From positions 930,001-994,000 of the forward strand of contig NZ_JABUMX010000002.1 in the NCBI RefSeq assembly GCF_013327855.1: 64,000 nucleotides of DNA, written 5' to 3'. The notes beneath the pieces were generated by a model that did no database searches, was not told the origin of the DNA, and saw only the letters and a program-made list of their open reading frames with translations. How positions within the stretch are numbered: position 1 is the stretch's first letter; each line of letters opens with the position of its first letter. Of this stretch, positions 26,445 to 35,259 are shown piece after piece. A program made the position numbers and the translations under genes. This DNA comes from Phyllobacterium pellucidum. GTDB taxonomy: Bacteria; Pseudomonadota; Alphaproteobacteria; Rhizobiales; Rhizobiaceae.

Positions 26445-27518
26445 TCACGCCTCCGCCAGTTTCGCCAGCGGCGTTGCCGGCATTGCGCTCGATTCATAAG
26501 CCGCCTCGACCAGCGCCATCGTCTGCCAGCCATCTTCGACCGAACTGACCAAGGTCTCGTCTTCTCCACTCGCGAAACGCTGCAGATTGGCCATGCGCCC
26601 AACGAAGGCATCCGGGAACCAGGCGCCCTTCAGGGGAACGTCGATCCAGTCCGAGCCGCCCTTCGGGTAGATCATCAGCACGTCCGGCTCGCCGCGCGGA
26701 TAGTCGAGATTGACCCCGAGCTTCACATAGGCAGCGCCTTCAGTGCCGCAGATACGGAACTCGCAGGCCTGGAATTTGCGGCCGAATTTGTGGTCATGGT
26801 TGATGGAGAGCGCACAGCGCACGGTATCGCCGTAATCGAGAATGGCGCTCGTCCGCGTCTGCGCGACCTTGTGGTTCGGATGCCCCAGCGTCTTGGCATG
26901 AACGCCCAGCGGATTGCCGAGAATCTGGCGGATGAGATCGATATAATGGATCGAATGCATGGCGATTTCGACCCGGGGCAGGCCAGCGAGGAACGGCCAG
27001 AGCGACCACGGTGTATCAAGCGCCAGCCATGCATCGAAATCGATGACGTCGCCAAGCCAACCTTGTGCGATCGCATCTTTCAGGGCGAGCATCATCGGCG
27101 CAAAGCGCAGCTGGAAGTTGACGGCGGCCGTGATATTGCGCTCGCGGCAAATCTCCACGATTTCGGAGGCTTCTCCAAGGTCACTGCCCATAGGCTTCTG
27201 GATCAGCGCGAACGACCCCCGCGGCAGCGCCCGCAACACATCCGCATGGCGCGAAGGCGGCGTCGCCAGATCGAAGATCGCATCCTCCACCGCAGCGGCT
27301 TCGGCCAGCGACGCGTAAGCGGTCACGTCCCACTGATCAGCCAGCTTGCGCGCCTTGTCGAGGTCGGGGTCAAACAATCCGGCAATCGGAAAGCCGCCCT
27401 TCCGATAGGCCGGGTAGTGCGCATCGCCGACGATGCTGCCGGCACCGAAGGTCACGATGGGCCTTGGCTTTTCAGGCAATGGCCAGCTCTGCTGCAGGGC
27501 CGTCGGGTCAAAACGCAT
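26445..27518 (-). CDS. Gfo/Idh/MocA-family oxidoreductase of the fucose operon
   Basis: 357 residues. Rossmann start ITFGAG-like IVTFGAGSIVGDAHYPAY near residue 22, ALIQKPMGSDLGEA (EKP-equivalent, with Gln in place of Glu) near 106, FQLRFAPMM near 136, HSIHYIDLIRQ near 188. ATG 27518 with GAGGAATAG upstream is preferred to a preceding GTG. The operon needs an L-fucose 1-dehydrogenase and this is a candidate, although the usual enzyme is an SDR or aldo-keto reductase. Specificity not established. Confidence 0.75.
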   Translation of the reverse strand: MRFDPTALQQSWPLPEKPRPIVTFGAGSIVGDAHYPAYRKGGFPIAGLFDPDLDKARKLADQWDVTAYASLAEAAAVEDAIFDLATPPSRHADVLRALPRGSFALIQKPMGSDLGEASEIVEICRERNITAAVNFQLRFAPMMLALKDAIAQGWLGDVIDFDAWLALDTPWSLWPFLAGLPRVEIAMHSIHYIDLIRQILGNPLGVHAKTLGHPNHKVAQTRTSAILDYGDTVRCALSINHDHKFGRKFQACEFRICGTEGAAYVKLGVNLDYPRGEPDVLMIYPKGGSDWIDVPLKGAWFPDAFVGRMANLQRFASGEDETLVSSVEDGWQTMALVEAAYESSAMPATPLAKLAEA

Positions 27519-27530
27519 CACTATTCCTCA

Positions 27531-27860
27531 TCAGTCGAGATGGAACACTTCTTCCATCGTCGCCCACCACTCGCCTTCGGCCCTGGTTTCAAGCGGAATC
27601 TGGCATGGCATGCACTCGGCCCACCATTCCTGGTTCCTCGGGTCCGCTGCCATCTTCGCCATATCGGCGGCAAAATCCGTTCCGTGATATTCGAAGGTGC
27701 CGAACAGGACGTTTTCCGGCTCGCGCAGAAAGATCGTGTAGTTGCGGATATTGCAGCTCGAAATAAGCGCGAGAATCTCCGGCCAGACAGCAGCATGCAG
27801 GCGCTTGTATTCGGCGACCTTATCCGGGTTGAGCCCGATCATCATGCCCATGCGCTGCAT
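27531..27860 (-). CDS. L-rhamnose/L-fucose mutarotase family protein
   Basis: 109-residue RhaM-type (DUF718) ferredoxin-like fold: MGMMIGLNPDKVAEYKRLH at the start, VWPEILALI, IRNYTIFLREPENVLFGTFE and WWAECMPCQIPL. It interconverts anomers of a 6-deoxy sugar so the beta form can enter the dehydrogenase. Start ATG 27860 lies two bases after the stop of the upstream enolase-family gene, indicating coupling. In this operon the substrate is probably L-fucose. Confidence 0.85.
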   Translation of the reverse strand: MQRMGMMIGLNPDKVAEYKRLHAAVWPEILALISSCNIRNYTIFLREPENVLFGTFEYHGTDFAADMAKMAADPRNQEWWAECMPCQIPLETRAEGEWWATMEEVFHLD

Positions 27861-27862
27861 CG

Positions 27863-28975
27863 TCAGACCCTTATCTCGGTGGTGAATTCGTCGACGCTCC
27901 GGCCTTTGACGGCATCCCAGTCCCAATCGATGCCGATACCGGGTTCGGAGGGCGCCACAGCATGGCCGTTCTCGATCCGCATCTGCGTATGGGTGAGATC
28001 ATCGAGCTGCGGGATGTATTCGACATATTTGCCATTCTGGACGGCGCAGGTAAGGCTCACATGCAGTTCCATGAGGAAGTGCGGGCAGACCGGCATGTCG
28101 AAGGCTTCCGCCGTGTGCGCGACCTTCAGCCATGGCGTGATACCGCCGATACGACCGACATCGACCTGCACGATCGAGCAGGCACGCTTCTGCATATATT
28201 CGCGGAAGTGGCGTATCGAATAGAGCGATTCGCCGACCGCGACCGGGATTGCCGTGGCGGATGAAAGGCGCACATGCCCATCGATGTCATCCGCCGGCAG
28301 CGGCTCTTCCAGCCAGGCAAGATCGACATCGCGCAGCACATGCGAACGACGAATGGCCTCGTCGAGGGCAAAGCCCTGGTTGGCATCCGTCATGATTTCG
28401 AAGCCGGAACCGACAGCATCGCGCACGGCGGAAAGCCGGTCGAGATCCTCCGAGCCATGCGGCCGGCCAATCTTGACCTTGGCGCCGCGGAACCCCTTGG
28501 CCTGCGCCTGCAGCGCATCGTCAACCAGCGCCTGCTTTTCAATGTGCAGCCAACCACCCTCGGTTGTATAGAGGGGACAGCGATCCTTGGCGCCGCCTGC
28601 AAGTTTCCATAGTGGCAGGCCCTGCTTCTTCGCCCGCAAATCCCAGAGCGCCGTATCGACGGCCGCCAGCGCTATCGCCGTGATTGCACCAATGGTCGTC
28701 GCGTGCGTTGCGAATTCGAGATCACGCCAGATGGCTTCGATCTGGTCGGCATCCTTGCCGAGTATGCGCGGAACAAGGTGATCGGAAAGGAGCCGCATGA
28801 CCGAGGAGCCGCCTGTGCCGATCGTATAGCTGTAGCCGGTGCCGGTTGCGCCATCGCTGTCGGTGATGGTGACGATAGGCGTTTCCTGGCTGACGAAACT
28901 CTGGATGGCGTCGGTCCGCAGGACCTTCGGCGGCAGATCCACCATACGCAGTTCGACGCGTTCAATCATTGCCAT
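27863..28975 (-). CDS. Mandelate racemase/muconate lactonizing-type enolase superfamily enzyme
   Basis: 370 residues with N-terminal capping domain and TIM barrel. Catalytic KxK in AKVKIGRPHG (near residue 170), metal ligands in MTDANQGF, WLEEPLPADD and VAVGESLYS, and His in CPHFLMELH near 298. It differs from the L-fuconate dehydratase downstream and probably dehydrates or racemises another sugar acid, such as L-galactonate or a related aldonate. Encoded between the transporter genes and the mutarotase. Exact substrate not assignable. Confidence 0.8.
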   Translation of the reverse strand: MAMIERVELRMVDLPPKVLRTDAIQSFVSQETPIVTITDSDGATGTGYSYTIGTGGSSVMRLLSDHLVPRILGKDADQIEAIWRDLEFATHATTIGAITAIALAAVDTALWDLRAKKQGLPLWKLAGGAKDRCPLYTTEGGWLHIEKQALVDDALQAQAKGFRGAKVKIGRPHGSEDLDRLSAVRDAVGSGFEIMTDANQGFALDEAIRRSHVLRDVDLAWLEEPLPADDIDGHVRLSSATAIPVAVGESLYSIRHFREYMQKRACSIVQVDVGRIGGITPWLKVAHTAEAFDMPVCPHFLMELHVSLTCAVQNGKYVEYIPQLDDLTHTQMRIENGHAVAPSEPGIGIDWDWDAVKGRSVDEFTTEIRV

Positions 28976-28979
28976 CGTA

Positions 28980-30077
28980 TCAGCTCCGCAAGGTTTTGCC
29001 GGTTTCGGGCGAGAAGAGATGCGCCTGCGACAGGTCGAAACTGAACTTTACCACCTCACCCCCGGCAATGGCGCGCGGATTGAGCATGCGCGAAACCCAT
29101 TCGCGCTCTGCCATGGTGACAAAGAGCAGCGTTTCATTGCCGAGCGGCTCGGTGATCGACACCGGCAGCTCCAGTTCGTGAACATCGGTGGCTTCACCGG
29201 AATTGAGGCCGTGCCCGGTCGGGTAGATATCATCAGGACGCAAGCCGAAAATCACCTTGTCGCCGGCCGCGACCTTGTTGCGGAATTCGGCCGGCAGCGG
29301 CAGGCTCTGGCCGCCCTCGAAAATAAGCTTTCCGTCCGCGACGCTGGCTTCGTTGAGGTTCATCGGCGGCGAACCGATGAAGCCGGCGACAAAGCGCGTG
29401 GCCGGACGCTTGAATACCTCGTCTGGCGTTCCGACCTGTTCGATATAACCGTCGCGCATGATGACGATGCGATCTGAGAGCGTCATCGCCTCGACCTGAT
29501 CGTGCGTCACATAGATCATGGTGGATTGCACCTTGTTGTGCAGGCGCTTGATCTCCGTTCGCACCTGTGTGCGCAGCTTCGCATCGAGATTGGAGAGCGG
29601 TTCGTCGAAGAGGAAGACGTCGGGCTGGCGCACGATGGCCCGCCCCATCGCGACACGCTGGCGCTGGCCGCCGGAAAGTTGCGACGGCCGACGGTCCATA
29701 TATTTGCCGAGATCGAGAATCTGTGCCGCTTCGTTGACGCGGGCGTCGATCTCGCTCTGCGCAACTTTGCCGATCTTCAGCGAAAAGCCCATATTCTCCC
29801 GCACTGTCATATGCGGGTAGAGCGCGTAGGATTGGAACACCATCGAGATATTGCGGGCGCGCGGCGGCAGATCGTTGACGGGCTTGCCGCCGATCTCGAT
29901 CACGCCGTCGCTGATATCCTCGAGCCCGGCGATCATCCGCAGCGTCGTCGACTTGCCGCAGCCGGAAGGACCGACCAGCGCGATAAACTCGCGATCCTTG
30001 ACCTCAAGATCGATGCCATGCACGACGTCGACATTGCCGTAGCGCTTGACCAGCTTTTTGAGTGTGACGGGAGCCAT
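28980..30077 (-). CDS. Sugar ABC transporter ATPase, UgpC/MsmK type (CUT1)
   Basis: 365 residues. Walker A GPSGCGKSTTLR at about 39-50, Q-loop VFQSYALYPHMTV, signature LSGGQRQRVAMGRA, Walker B VFLFDEPLSNLD, then a C-terminal OB/TOBE regulatory domain with FGLRPDDIYPTG. ATG 30077 is the start giving MAPVTLKKLVKRYG; a much longer frame upstream overlaps the permease gene in another frame and is not coding. It energises the two permeases upstream. Confidence 0.9.
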   Translation of the reverse strand: MAPVTLKKLVKRYGNVDVVHGIDLEVKDREFIALVGPSGCGKSTTLRMIAGLEDISDGVIEIGGKPVNDLPPRARNISMVFQSYALYPHMTVRENMGFSLKIGKVAQSEIDARVNEAAQILDLGKYMDRRPSQLSGGQRQRVAMGRAIVRQPDVFLFDEPLSNLDAKLRTQVRTEIKRLHNKVQSTMIYVTHDQVEAMTLSDRIVIMRDGYIEQVGTPDEVFKRPATRFVAGFIGSPPMNLNEASVADGKLIFEGGQSLPLPAEFRNKVAAGDKVIFGLRPDDIYPTGHGLNSGEATDVHELELPVSITEPLGNETLLFVTMAEREWVSRMLNPRAIAGGEVVKFSFDLSQAHLFSPETGKTLRS

Positions 30078-30082
30078 ACGAA

Positions 30083-30949
30083 CTAACCTTTCACCGCGCC
30101 GAACGTCAGTCCGGATACGAGATGCTTTTGAATGATGAACGTCAGGGTGAGCGCCGGAATGATCATGACGACGGCGAGCGCGCACATGCCGCGCCAGTCG
30201 ATGGTAAATTCCGACGTATAATCGAGAAGGCCGACGGGCAGCGTCTTCGAATTCACCGAGCGGGTGATCTGCGAGGCAAGCGCATACTCGTTCCACGAGG
30301 TGAGGAATGCGAAGATGCCGGCGGAAGCAATGCCGGGCCCGGCGAGCGGAAATTCCACCTGCCAGAATGCCTGCCAGAGCGTGCAGCCGTCGATCTGCGC
30401 GGCCTCCGCAAGGTCCTTCGGCACCTGGCGGAAGAAGCCGTCGATCAGCCAGATCGTAAAGGGCACATTCAGCGCCACATAGACCAGGATCATCGCAAAG
30501 TGCGTATCGATGATGCCGAGGCGCGCGAAGATCATAAAGAGGGGCAGCGACAGCGCAATGCCGGGCACCGCACGCGTCAGCATGAAGCCGAGGAAGATAC
30601 CGGACTTTCCCTTGAACTTGTAGCGGGCAAAGGCGTAGCCGCCGGCGGTGCCGACAACCAGCGCGATGATGGTCGATGTAATCGAGATGATCAGCGAGTT
30701 GCGGAAATAGTCGATGACCGGAATGCCGCCTTGCCCTGCCCCGCCGAACATGGCGCGATAGGCGTCGAATGACAGTTCCTGCGGAATCCAGACCGGTGGC
30801 TTCGCCATGATCTCGACAGTGGGACGCAGCGAACTCAGGACGATCCACAGGCCCGGCAGGCAAATTACCAGCATCGCGAGGAACAGGCCGACGAGGTGGG
30901 CGAACTTCAGCGCGCGGCGCTTGAATCTATGGGATGTATTCAGATCCAT
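30083..30949 (-). CDS. Sugar ABC transporter permease, MalG type
   Basis: 288 residues with six hydrophobic segments (first near 20-42). The inner-membrane EAA motif is EAAQIDGCTLWQAFWQVEFP near residue 190, which docks on the ATPase. Five bases separate it from the ATPase gene. Start ATG 30949 (MDLNTSHRFKRRALKF) directly follows the stop of the other permease. Confidence 0.88.
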   Translation of the reverse strand: MDLNTSHRFKRRALKFAHLVGLFLAMLVICLPGLWIVLSSLRPTVEIMAKPPVWIPQELSFDAYRAMFGGAGQGGIPVIDYFRNSLIISITSTIIALVVGTAGGYAFARYKFKGKSGIFLGFMLTRAVPGIALSLPLFMIFARLGIIDTHFAMILVYVALNVPFTIWLIDGFFRQVPKDLAEAAQIDGCTLWQAFWQVEFPLAGPGIASAGIFAFLTSWNEYALASQITRSVNSKTLPVGLLDYTSEFTIDWRGMCALAVVMIIPALTLTFIIQKHLVSGLTFGAVKG

Positions 30950-30950
30950 C

Positions 30951-31847
30951 TTACCACTCCGCTCCAATCTGCTGGCGCGCAGCCGCAAGTTTCCTGAAGA
31001 AATAGACAGTGAAAAGGATCGACAGCAGGATCGAGATATAGGCCATGGCATTGGCAAACCCCATGCGGCCATCACTATAGGCGGTGCGCCCGATGAGGGT
31101 CCACAGGAGTTCGGTGCGCTTGGCCGGCCCGCCATCGGTCATGATCTTGACAATGTCATAGGCGCGCGCAACGTCGAGCGAGCGGATCGTCATGGCGATG
31201 AACGCGAACGGCATCAGGTACGGCCATGTGACGAAACGAAAAGTCTGCCAGGGCGTGCAGCCGTCGACCCGCGCCGCTTCGATCGGCTCCTGCGGCATGG
31301 CGAGAAGTCCGGCAAGGATCAGGATGGCGAAGACCGAGGTCGACGACCAGATCTCGGCGACGATGATCGAGAACAGGGCAAGGTTGCCGTCGATCAGCCA
31401 CGGTATGGCATTGGTGGCAAGACCGAGCGATTGCAGGGCGTTGTTGATGAAGCCCACATTGTCATTGAAGAGGAACTTGAACTGGAAGCCGACAAGCACC
31501 GGCGAGAACATCATCGGGAACATCATCAGTGTGCGCAGGAGCCGCTGACCGTGCGTTGCCTTGTTGACGAGCATGGCAAGTCCGAGGCCGAGCATCATTT
31601 CCGCGTTGAGCGCAATCGTCAAAAGCAGAACGGTGCGTCCGAACGCCGTCCAGAATTCATAGCTGGTGAGTGCCGTGACGTAGTTCCGGAAGCCGATGAG
31701 AACCCAGATCGTCTCGGGCTTGGTCAGACGGAACGGCGTAAAACTCGAATAGAGCGAGAAAAGCAGCGGCAGGACGATCACGGCGGCAAGAACGATGATC
31801 GCGGGCAGTAGCAAGAGTGTCGGCGCTGATAGTTTGAGAGATTTCAT
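30951..31847 (-). CDS. Sugar ABC transporter permease, MalF type
   Basis: 298 residues with six hydrophobic segments, the first at 10-32 (LLLLPAIIVLAAVIVLPLLF). EAA motif EAARVDGCTPWQTFRFVTWP near residue 192 and the MalF-type SLDVARAYDIVKIMTDGGP near 235. It follows the binding-protein gene after a stem-loop-bearing gap. Confidence 0.88.
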   Translation of the reverse strand: MKSLKLSAPTLLLLPAIIVLAAVIVLPLLFSLYSSFTPFRLTKPETIWVLIGFRNYVTALTSYEFWTAFGRTVLLLTIALNAEMMLGLGLAMLVNKATHGQRLLRTLMMFPMMFSPVLVGFQFKFLFNDNVGFINNALQSLGLATNAIPWLIDGNLALFSIIVAEIWSSTSVFAILILAGLLAMPQEPIEAARVDGCTPWQTFRFVTWPYLMPFAFIAMTIRSLDVARAYDIVKIMTDGGPAKRTELLWTLIGRTAYSDGRMGFANAMAYISILLSILFTVYFFRKLAAARQQIGAEW

Positions 31848-31965
31848 CGGATGCCTTGTTCTGACGTCACCTGGACAGCGAGCCAGCGCAATAATCACTG
31901 ACCTTAAAGGTAAAACTTCCAGCTCAGGGCAAGGTCATTGCCCCGCGCCGGATGAATTGGACGAT

Positions 31966-31995
31966 CGGGACAGCACCGCGTGCGGCACCGTCCCG
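31966..31995. terminator. Stem-loop between binding protein and permease genes
   Basis: Arms CGGGAC and GTCCCG enclose a further CCGC/GCGG pairing in the 160-bp gap after the solute-binding gene on the minus strand. There is no U-tract; its position suits a partial terminator or 3'-end stabiliser that keeps the binding protein more abundant than the permeases. Confidence 0.45.
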
Positions 31996-32009
31996 AAATT
32001 GAAATCAGA

Positions 32010-33326
32010 TCAGAGCTTGCCGGCGTCCTTCAGGATGTCGGTTGCCTTCTGGGCCGCGGTATCAAGCGCTTCCTTTGACGTCTTGTCGCCAAGGATCGCC
32101 GCCTGCAGTTCCGGATAGACCGCATTGGAAATTTCGATCCATTCGGCAAGTGGCGGAACCGGGAAAGCGCTCTTTGCCTCTTCCTGGAACGCATTTAGCA
32201 CTTCCGACTTGTACGGATCGGATTTCGACTGCTCGATATCCCATTCCCATACCTTGGTGCGCGTCGGCAGCGGGCCATTCTTGGCTTCGAGCTTCTGGCT
32301 GTCTTCGTTGGTCAGCCACCAGACCAGGGAAGCAGCAGCATCCTTGTGGGCGCAGTTTTCCGTGACCGAGAAGCCGTGATGACCCGACCAGCCGGTGCGC
32401 TTGCCGGAAGAACCCTTAGGCGCCACCTTGATGCCGACATTGCCCGCGACCTTCGACGACTTCGGGTCGTTGAAGAAGCTGGCCCAGCCCGGCCAATCGA
32501 GGTTGATGGCGATCGAACCTGAAGCGAAGCCCTGGCCGAGATCATCCCACAGATAGTTGGTCGTGCCAGCAGGCACAGCCTTTGCCTTGTAGAGGTTGAC
32601 GAACCAGTCGAGCGCCTTGACGCCGGCTTCCGAATTGAAGGCCGGCTTGCCTTGCGCATCGATATACTCGCCGCCTTCGGCAATGACCATTTCATAGAAG
32701 CGGCCGTTGATCGCCTCTTCCTTGCCGGCGAACTGCGTGCCGTAGAAATCCGGCGCCTTGGTGAAGAACTGCGCCTGATCCGAAACCTGCTGCCAGGTAT
32801 CCGGCGGCGTCAGGTAGTAGCCGTACTTTTCCTTGAACGCCTTCTTGTTGGCGTCGTCCTCGTAAAGGCTCTTCTGGTAATAGAGCGCCGATACGTCGAA
32901 CTGCGCGCGCGGCAGCATGACGAGCTTGCCGTCAAGCGTCGAGGCCTTGATGTTGTTGGGGACGAATTCCGCGATTTCTTCCGCCGGAAGCAGCTTGTTC
33001 AGGTCGGTATAGATGCCTGGATACTGCGGTGCGAACGACGAGTGGTTCGATCCAACACACCAGTTCAGGCTGCCCGAGGCGATGTCCGACTTGATCTCCT
33101 TGTCGAGCTCGAAGTGGTTCTTCTTCGACAGGATGTTGACCTTGGCGCCCGTCAGCTTTTCCCACTCGTCGATACGCTCGTAGAGGGGCTCGTACTGCTG
33201 ACCGCCGATAAGCTTGGCGTCGATCGTCACGCCGTCGAATTTTCCAGGCAAGTCTGCCGCAACGGCTCCCTGCGCTGCCAACAACGCGATAGCCCCAGCT
33301 GAAACGCTGGCCAAAAGATACTTCAT
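32010..33326 (-). CDS. Extracellular sugar-binding protein (CUT1), probably L-fucose
   Basis: 438-residue SBP_bac_1 protein with signal peptide MKYLLASVSAGAIALLAAQG ending AVAA before DLPGKFDG. Typical features are YEPLYERIDEWEKLTGAKV, LPRAQFDVSALYYQKSLYE and NLDWPGWASFFND. ATG 33326 behind GGGAGGAATTTCG gives the proper signal sequence. First gene of the long minus-strand operon that continues through the transporter to the fucose enzymes; substrate inferred from those enzymes. Confidence 0.85.
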   Translation of the reverse strand: MKYLLASVSAGAIALLAAQGAVAADLPGKFDGVTIDAKLIGGQQYEPLYERIDEWEKLTGAKVNILSKKNHFELDKEIKSDIASGSLNWCVGSNHSSFAPQYPGIYTDLNKLLPAEEIAEFVPNNIKASTLDGKLVMLPRAQFDVSALYYQKSLYEDDANKKAFKEKYGYYLTPPDTWQQVSDQAQFFTKAPDFYGTQFAGKEEAINGRFYEMVIAEGGEYIDAQGKPAFNSEAGVKALDWFVNLYKAKAVPAGTTNYLWDDLGQGFASGSIAINLDWPGWASFFNDPKSSKVAGNVGIKVAPKGSSGKRTGWSGHHGFSVTENCAHKDAAASLVWWLTNEDSQKLEAKNGPLPTRTKVWEWDIEQSKSDPYKSEVLNAFQEEAKSAFPVPPLAEWIEISNAVYPELQAAILGDKTSKEALDTAAQKATDILKDAGKL

Positions 33327-33369
33327 CGAAATTCCTCCCAAAGCGGGACCGCTCCCCGGCTCCCGCACA

Positions 33370-33480
33370 GTTAAACACCCATATATGGGCGCTTCATTCA
33401 TATACAAACATTAATTAGGCTCTATCGTCAAGCAAGGAATTCGCTTTCCTACGAATATCCTCTTCGTATATGCATACTCT
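33370..33480. promoter_or_regulatory. Divergent promoter region with AT-rich palindromes (candidate IclR sites)
   Basis: Between the binding-protein gene and the divergent IclR regulator lie CATATATG (33389-33396), TTCATATACAAAC near 33397-33409, GGAA-TTCGC-TTTCC near 33437-33450 and TTCGTATATGCATAC near 33462-33476. The related TTC(A/G)TATA elements occur twice and are candidates for the IclR operator. No experimental consensus was available to me. Confidence 0.3.
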
Positions 33481-33497
33481 CAATGGGGAGATTTTTC

Positions 33498-34301
33498 ATG
33501 ACGGACGAAGACGACAGCGACCGGTATCGGGCGCCTGCGCTCGACAAGGGGCTAGATATTCTCGAACTGCTTTCCGGGATTGATGGGGGGCTCACTCAGG
33601 CGGAAATCGCCAAGTTTCTCGGGCGAAGCCCCAATGAATTTTATCGTATGCTCGACCGGCTGGTGCGGCGCGGCTACGTTACACGGCTGGAGGGAGACCG
33701 CTACTCTTTAACCCTTAAACTCTTCGGCCTTGCGCAGCTCCATGCGCCGGTACGCCGCCTGGTATCCTATGCGACGCCCTTGATGCGCGACCTTGCCGTC
33801 AATTCTAAGCAGGCCAACCAGCTCAGCGTCTTCGATCGTGGCGCGGCGGTGGTCATCGCCCAACAGGAAGCCCCGGAATACTGGGGCATCTCGATCCGCG
33901 TAGGCTCGCACATCAGCCTGTTCAACACCGGCTCCGGTCACGTGCTTCTTGCCTTCAGGTCCGATGATGAGCGCGCCCTGATGATTGCAGAATACGAGAA
34001 ACACGCGGACGATATTGCCCAGCCCGCGGACTTTCTCGAGCGCCTCAACCAGATTCGCGAGCGTGGATATGAGGTCATGCCGAGCGCTCAGACCGCAGGC
34101 GTCTACAACGTTTCAGCGCCGGTGCTTGGACCCGACGGGCGCGCCATTGCCGCCCTCACCTGTCCCTATATTCAGCTCCTGAACATTGCGAACGCTCCGG
34201 CCATCGACGATGCCCGCAAGATGCTGGTGGCGACGGCCCAGAAATTATCGGCACTCGCCGGGGCCGACGTCATTCATTCAAGCGTGCCCCGGCACGCCTG
34301 A
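33498..34301 (+). CDS. IclR-family transcriptional regulator of the fucose locus
   Basis: 267 residues: N-terminal winged HTH (ALDKGLDILELLSG, then TQAEIAKFLGRSPNEFYRML as recognition unit) and C-terminal IclR effector domain (about 90-260, with GSHISLFNTGSGHVLLAF and YNVSAPVLGPDGRAIAALT). ATG 33498 was preferred since GGGGAG precedes it; a start five codons earlier lacks a site. It is divergent from the transporter/catabolic operon and co-directional with the lactonase gene 20 bp downstream. Confidence 0.87.
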   Translation: MTDEDDSDRYRAPALDKGLDILELLSGIDGGLTQAEIAKFLGRSPNEFYRMLDRLVRRGYVTRLEGDRYSLTLKLFGLAQLHAPVRRLVSYATPLMRDLAVNSKQANQLSVFDRGAAVVIAQQEAPEYWGISIRVGSHISLFNTGSGHVLLAFRSDDERALMIAEYEKHADDIAQPADFLERLNQIRERGYEVMPSAQTAGVYNVSAPVLGPDGRAIAALTCPYIQLLNIANAPAIDDARKMLVATAQKLSALAGADVIHSSVPRHA

Positions 34302-34320
34302 CCGAAGGAGGAAATCCCCC

Positions 34321-35172
34321 ATGTCAGTCATGCCCTTGATCGATACCCACCTTCACATTATCGATCAGTCCGCCCTCTCTTATCCCTGGCTTGCCGGCGC
34401 AGAAGCTCTCAACCGCGACTTCAGCTACGAGGAATATGCTGTGCAGGCGCGCCGCGCCGGCATTGCACAGGCGCTACACATGGAAGTGGATGTCGCCGCG
34501 CACGAGATCGAGACGGAAACGGCCTACATTGCGGGCCTTGCCCGCCGCGAGGACAGCCTCATTGTCGGAGCCATATCCTCCTGCCGTCCGGAAGACGGGG
34601 ATTTCCCGGCCTTTCTCGAGCGACAGCTTGCCAACCCCATGGTGAAGGGTTTCCGCCGCGTGCTCCATGTGATGCCAGACGCGCTTTCGGAAAGCCCGAC
34701 GTTTCGCGACAACATCAAGCGCCTTGCCAAGACGAGGTTCACTTTCGACCTCTGTGTCCTGCCCCGCCAGATTGACAAGGCGATTGCGCTCGTTGACCTT
34801 GCGCCGGATGTCACCTTTATCCTCGATCACTGCGGCGTGCCGGATATCAAGGGCGAAAAGTTCGACGAATGGAGCGGGAAGGTCGCCGAGATCGCCAAGC
34901 GCAGCAACGTCATCGCCAAGATATCGGGGGTAGTTGCCTATGCGAACGCCGACGCTTGGCAGGTGGATACGCTCAAGCCCTATGTTCATCACGTGATCGA
35001 CAGTTTCGGCTTTGACCGGCTCGTCTGGGGCAGCGATTGGCCCGTTTGCACGCTTGGCGGCGGGCTTGCTACCTGGGTCGCGGCAACCCATGCGCTCGTT
35101 TCCGGCTGCAGCAACGAGGAGCGGGGCAAGCTTTTCTCGCAGAACGCCCGCCGCATCTGGAATCTCGGCTGA
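34321..35172 (+). CDS. Amidohydrolase-2 family lactonase, probable L-fucono-1,5-lactonase
   Basis: 283-residue TIM-barrel hydrolase. Metal-binding IDTHLHIID at residues 7-15, FILDHCGVPDIKG near 163 and WGSDWPVC near 238 are the COG3618 hallmarks. AAGGAGGAAATCCCCC precedes ATG 34321. In L-fucose catabolism this family opens L-fuconolactone to L-fuconate, the step between the dehydrogenase and the dehydratase encoded on the other strand; it is transcribed with the IclR gene. Confidence 0.83.
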   Translation: MSVMPLIDTHLHIIDQSALSYPWLAGAEALNRDFSYEEYAVQARRAGIAQALHMEVDVAAHEIETETAYIAGLARREDSLIVGAISSCRPEDGDFPAFLERQLANPMVKGFRRVLHVMPDALSESPTFRDNIKRLAKTRFTFDLCVLPRQIDKAIALVDLAPDVTFILDHCGVPDIKGEKFDEWSGKVAEIAKRSNVIAKISGVVAYANADAWQVDTLKPYVHHVIDSFGFDRLVWGSDWPVCTLGGGLATWVAATHALVSGCSNEERGKLFSQNARRIWNLG

Positions 35173-35259
35173 ATCTGCTATCGGTTCAAATAGGCTTGCC
35201 TGCTGCCGCCTGCCGCTTTACCCATGGTAAAATCAGCGGCACAAATGGCAGGGGCGACA

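Noticed and set aside
25254-28223. A 989-codon open frame on the + strand across the fucose operon
   Set aside because: It is antisense to six well-recognised genes, has no family resemblance and arises from high GC in third positions of the opposite strand.
28980-30863. Extended form of the sugar ABC ATPase (627 codons)
   Set aside because: The extra N-terminal part overlaps the permease gene in another frame; the conserved ATPase begins at 30077.
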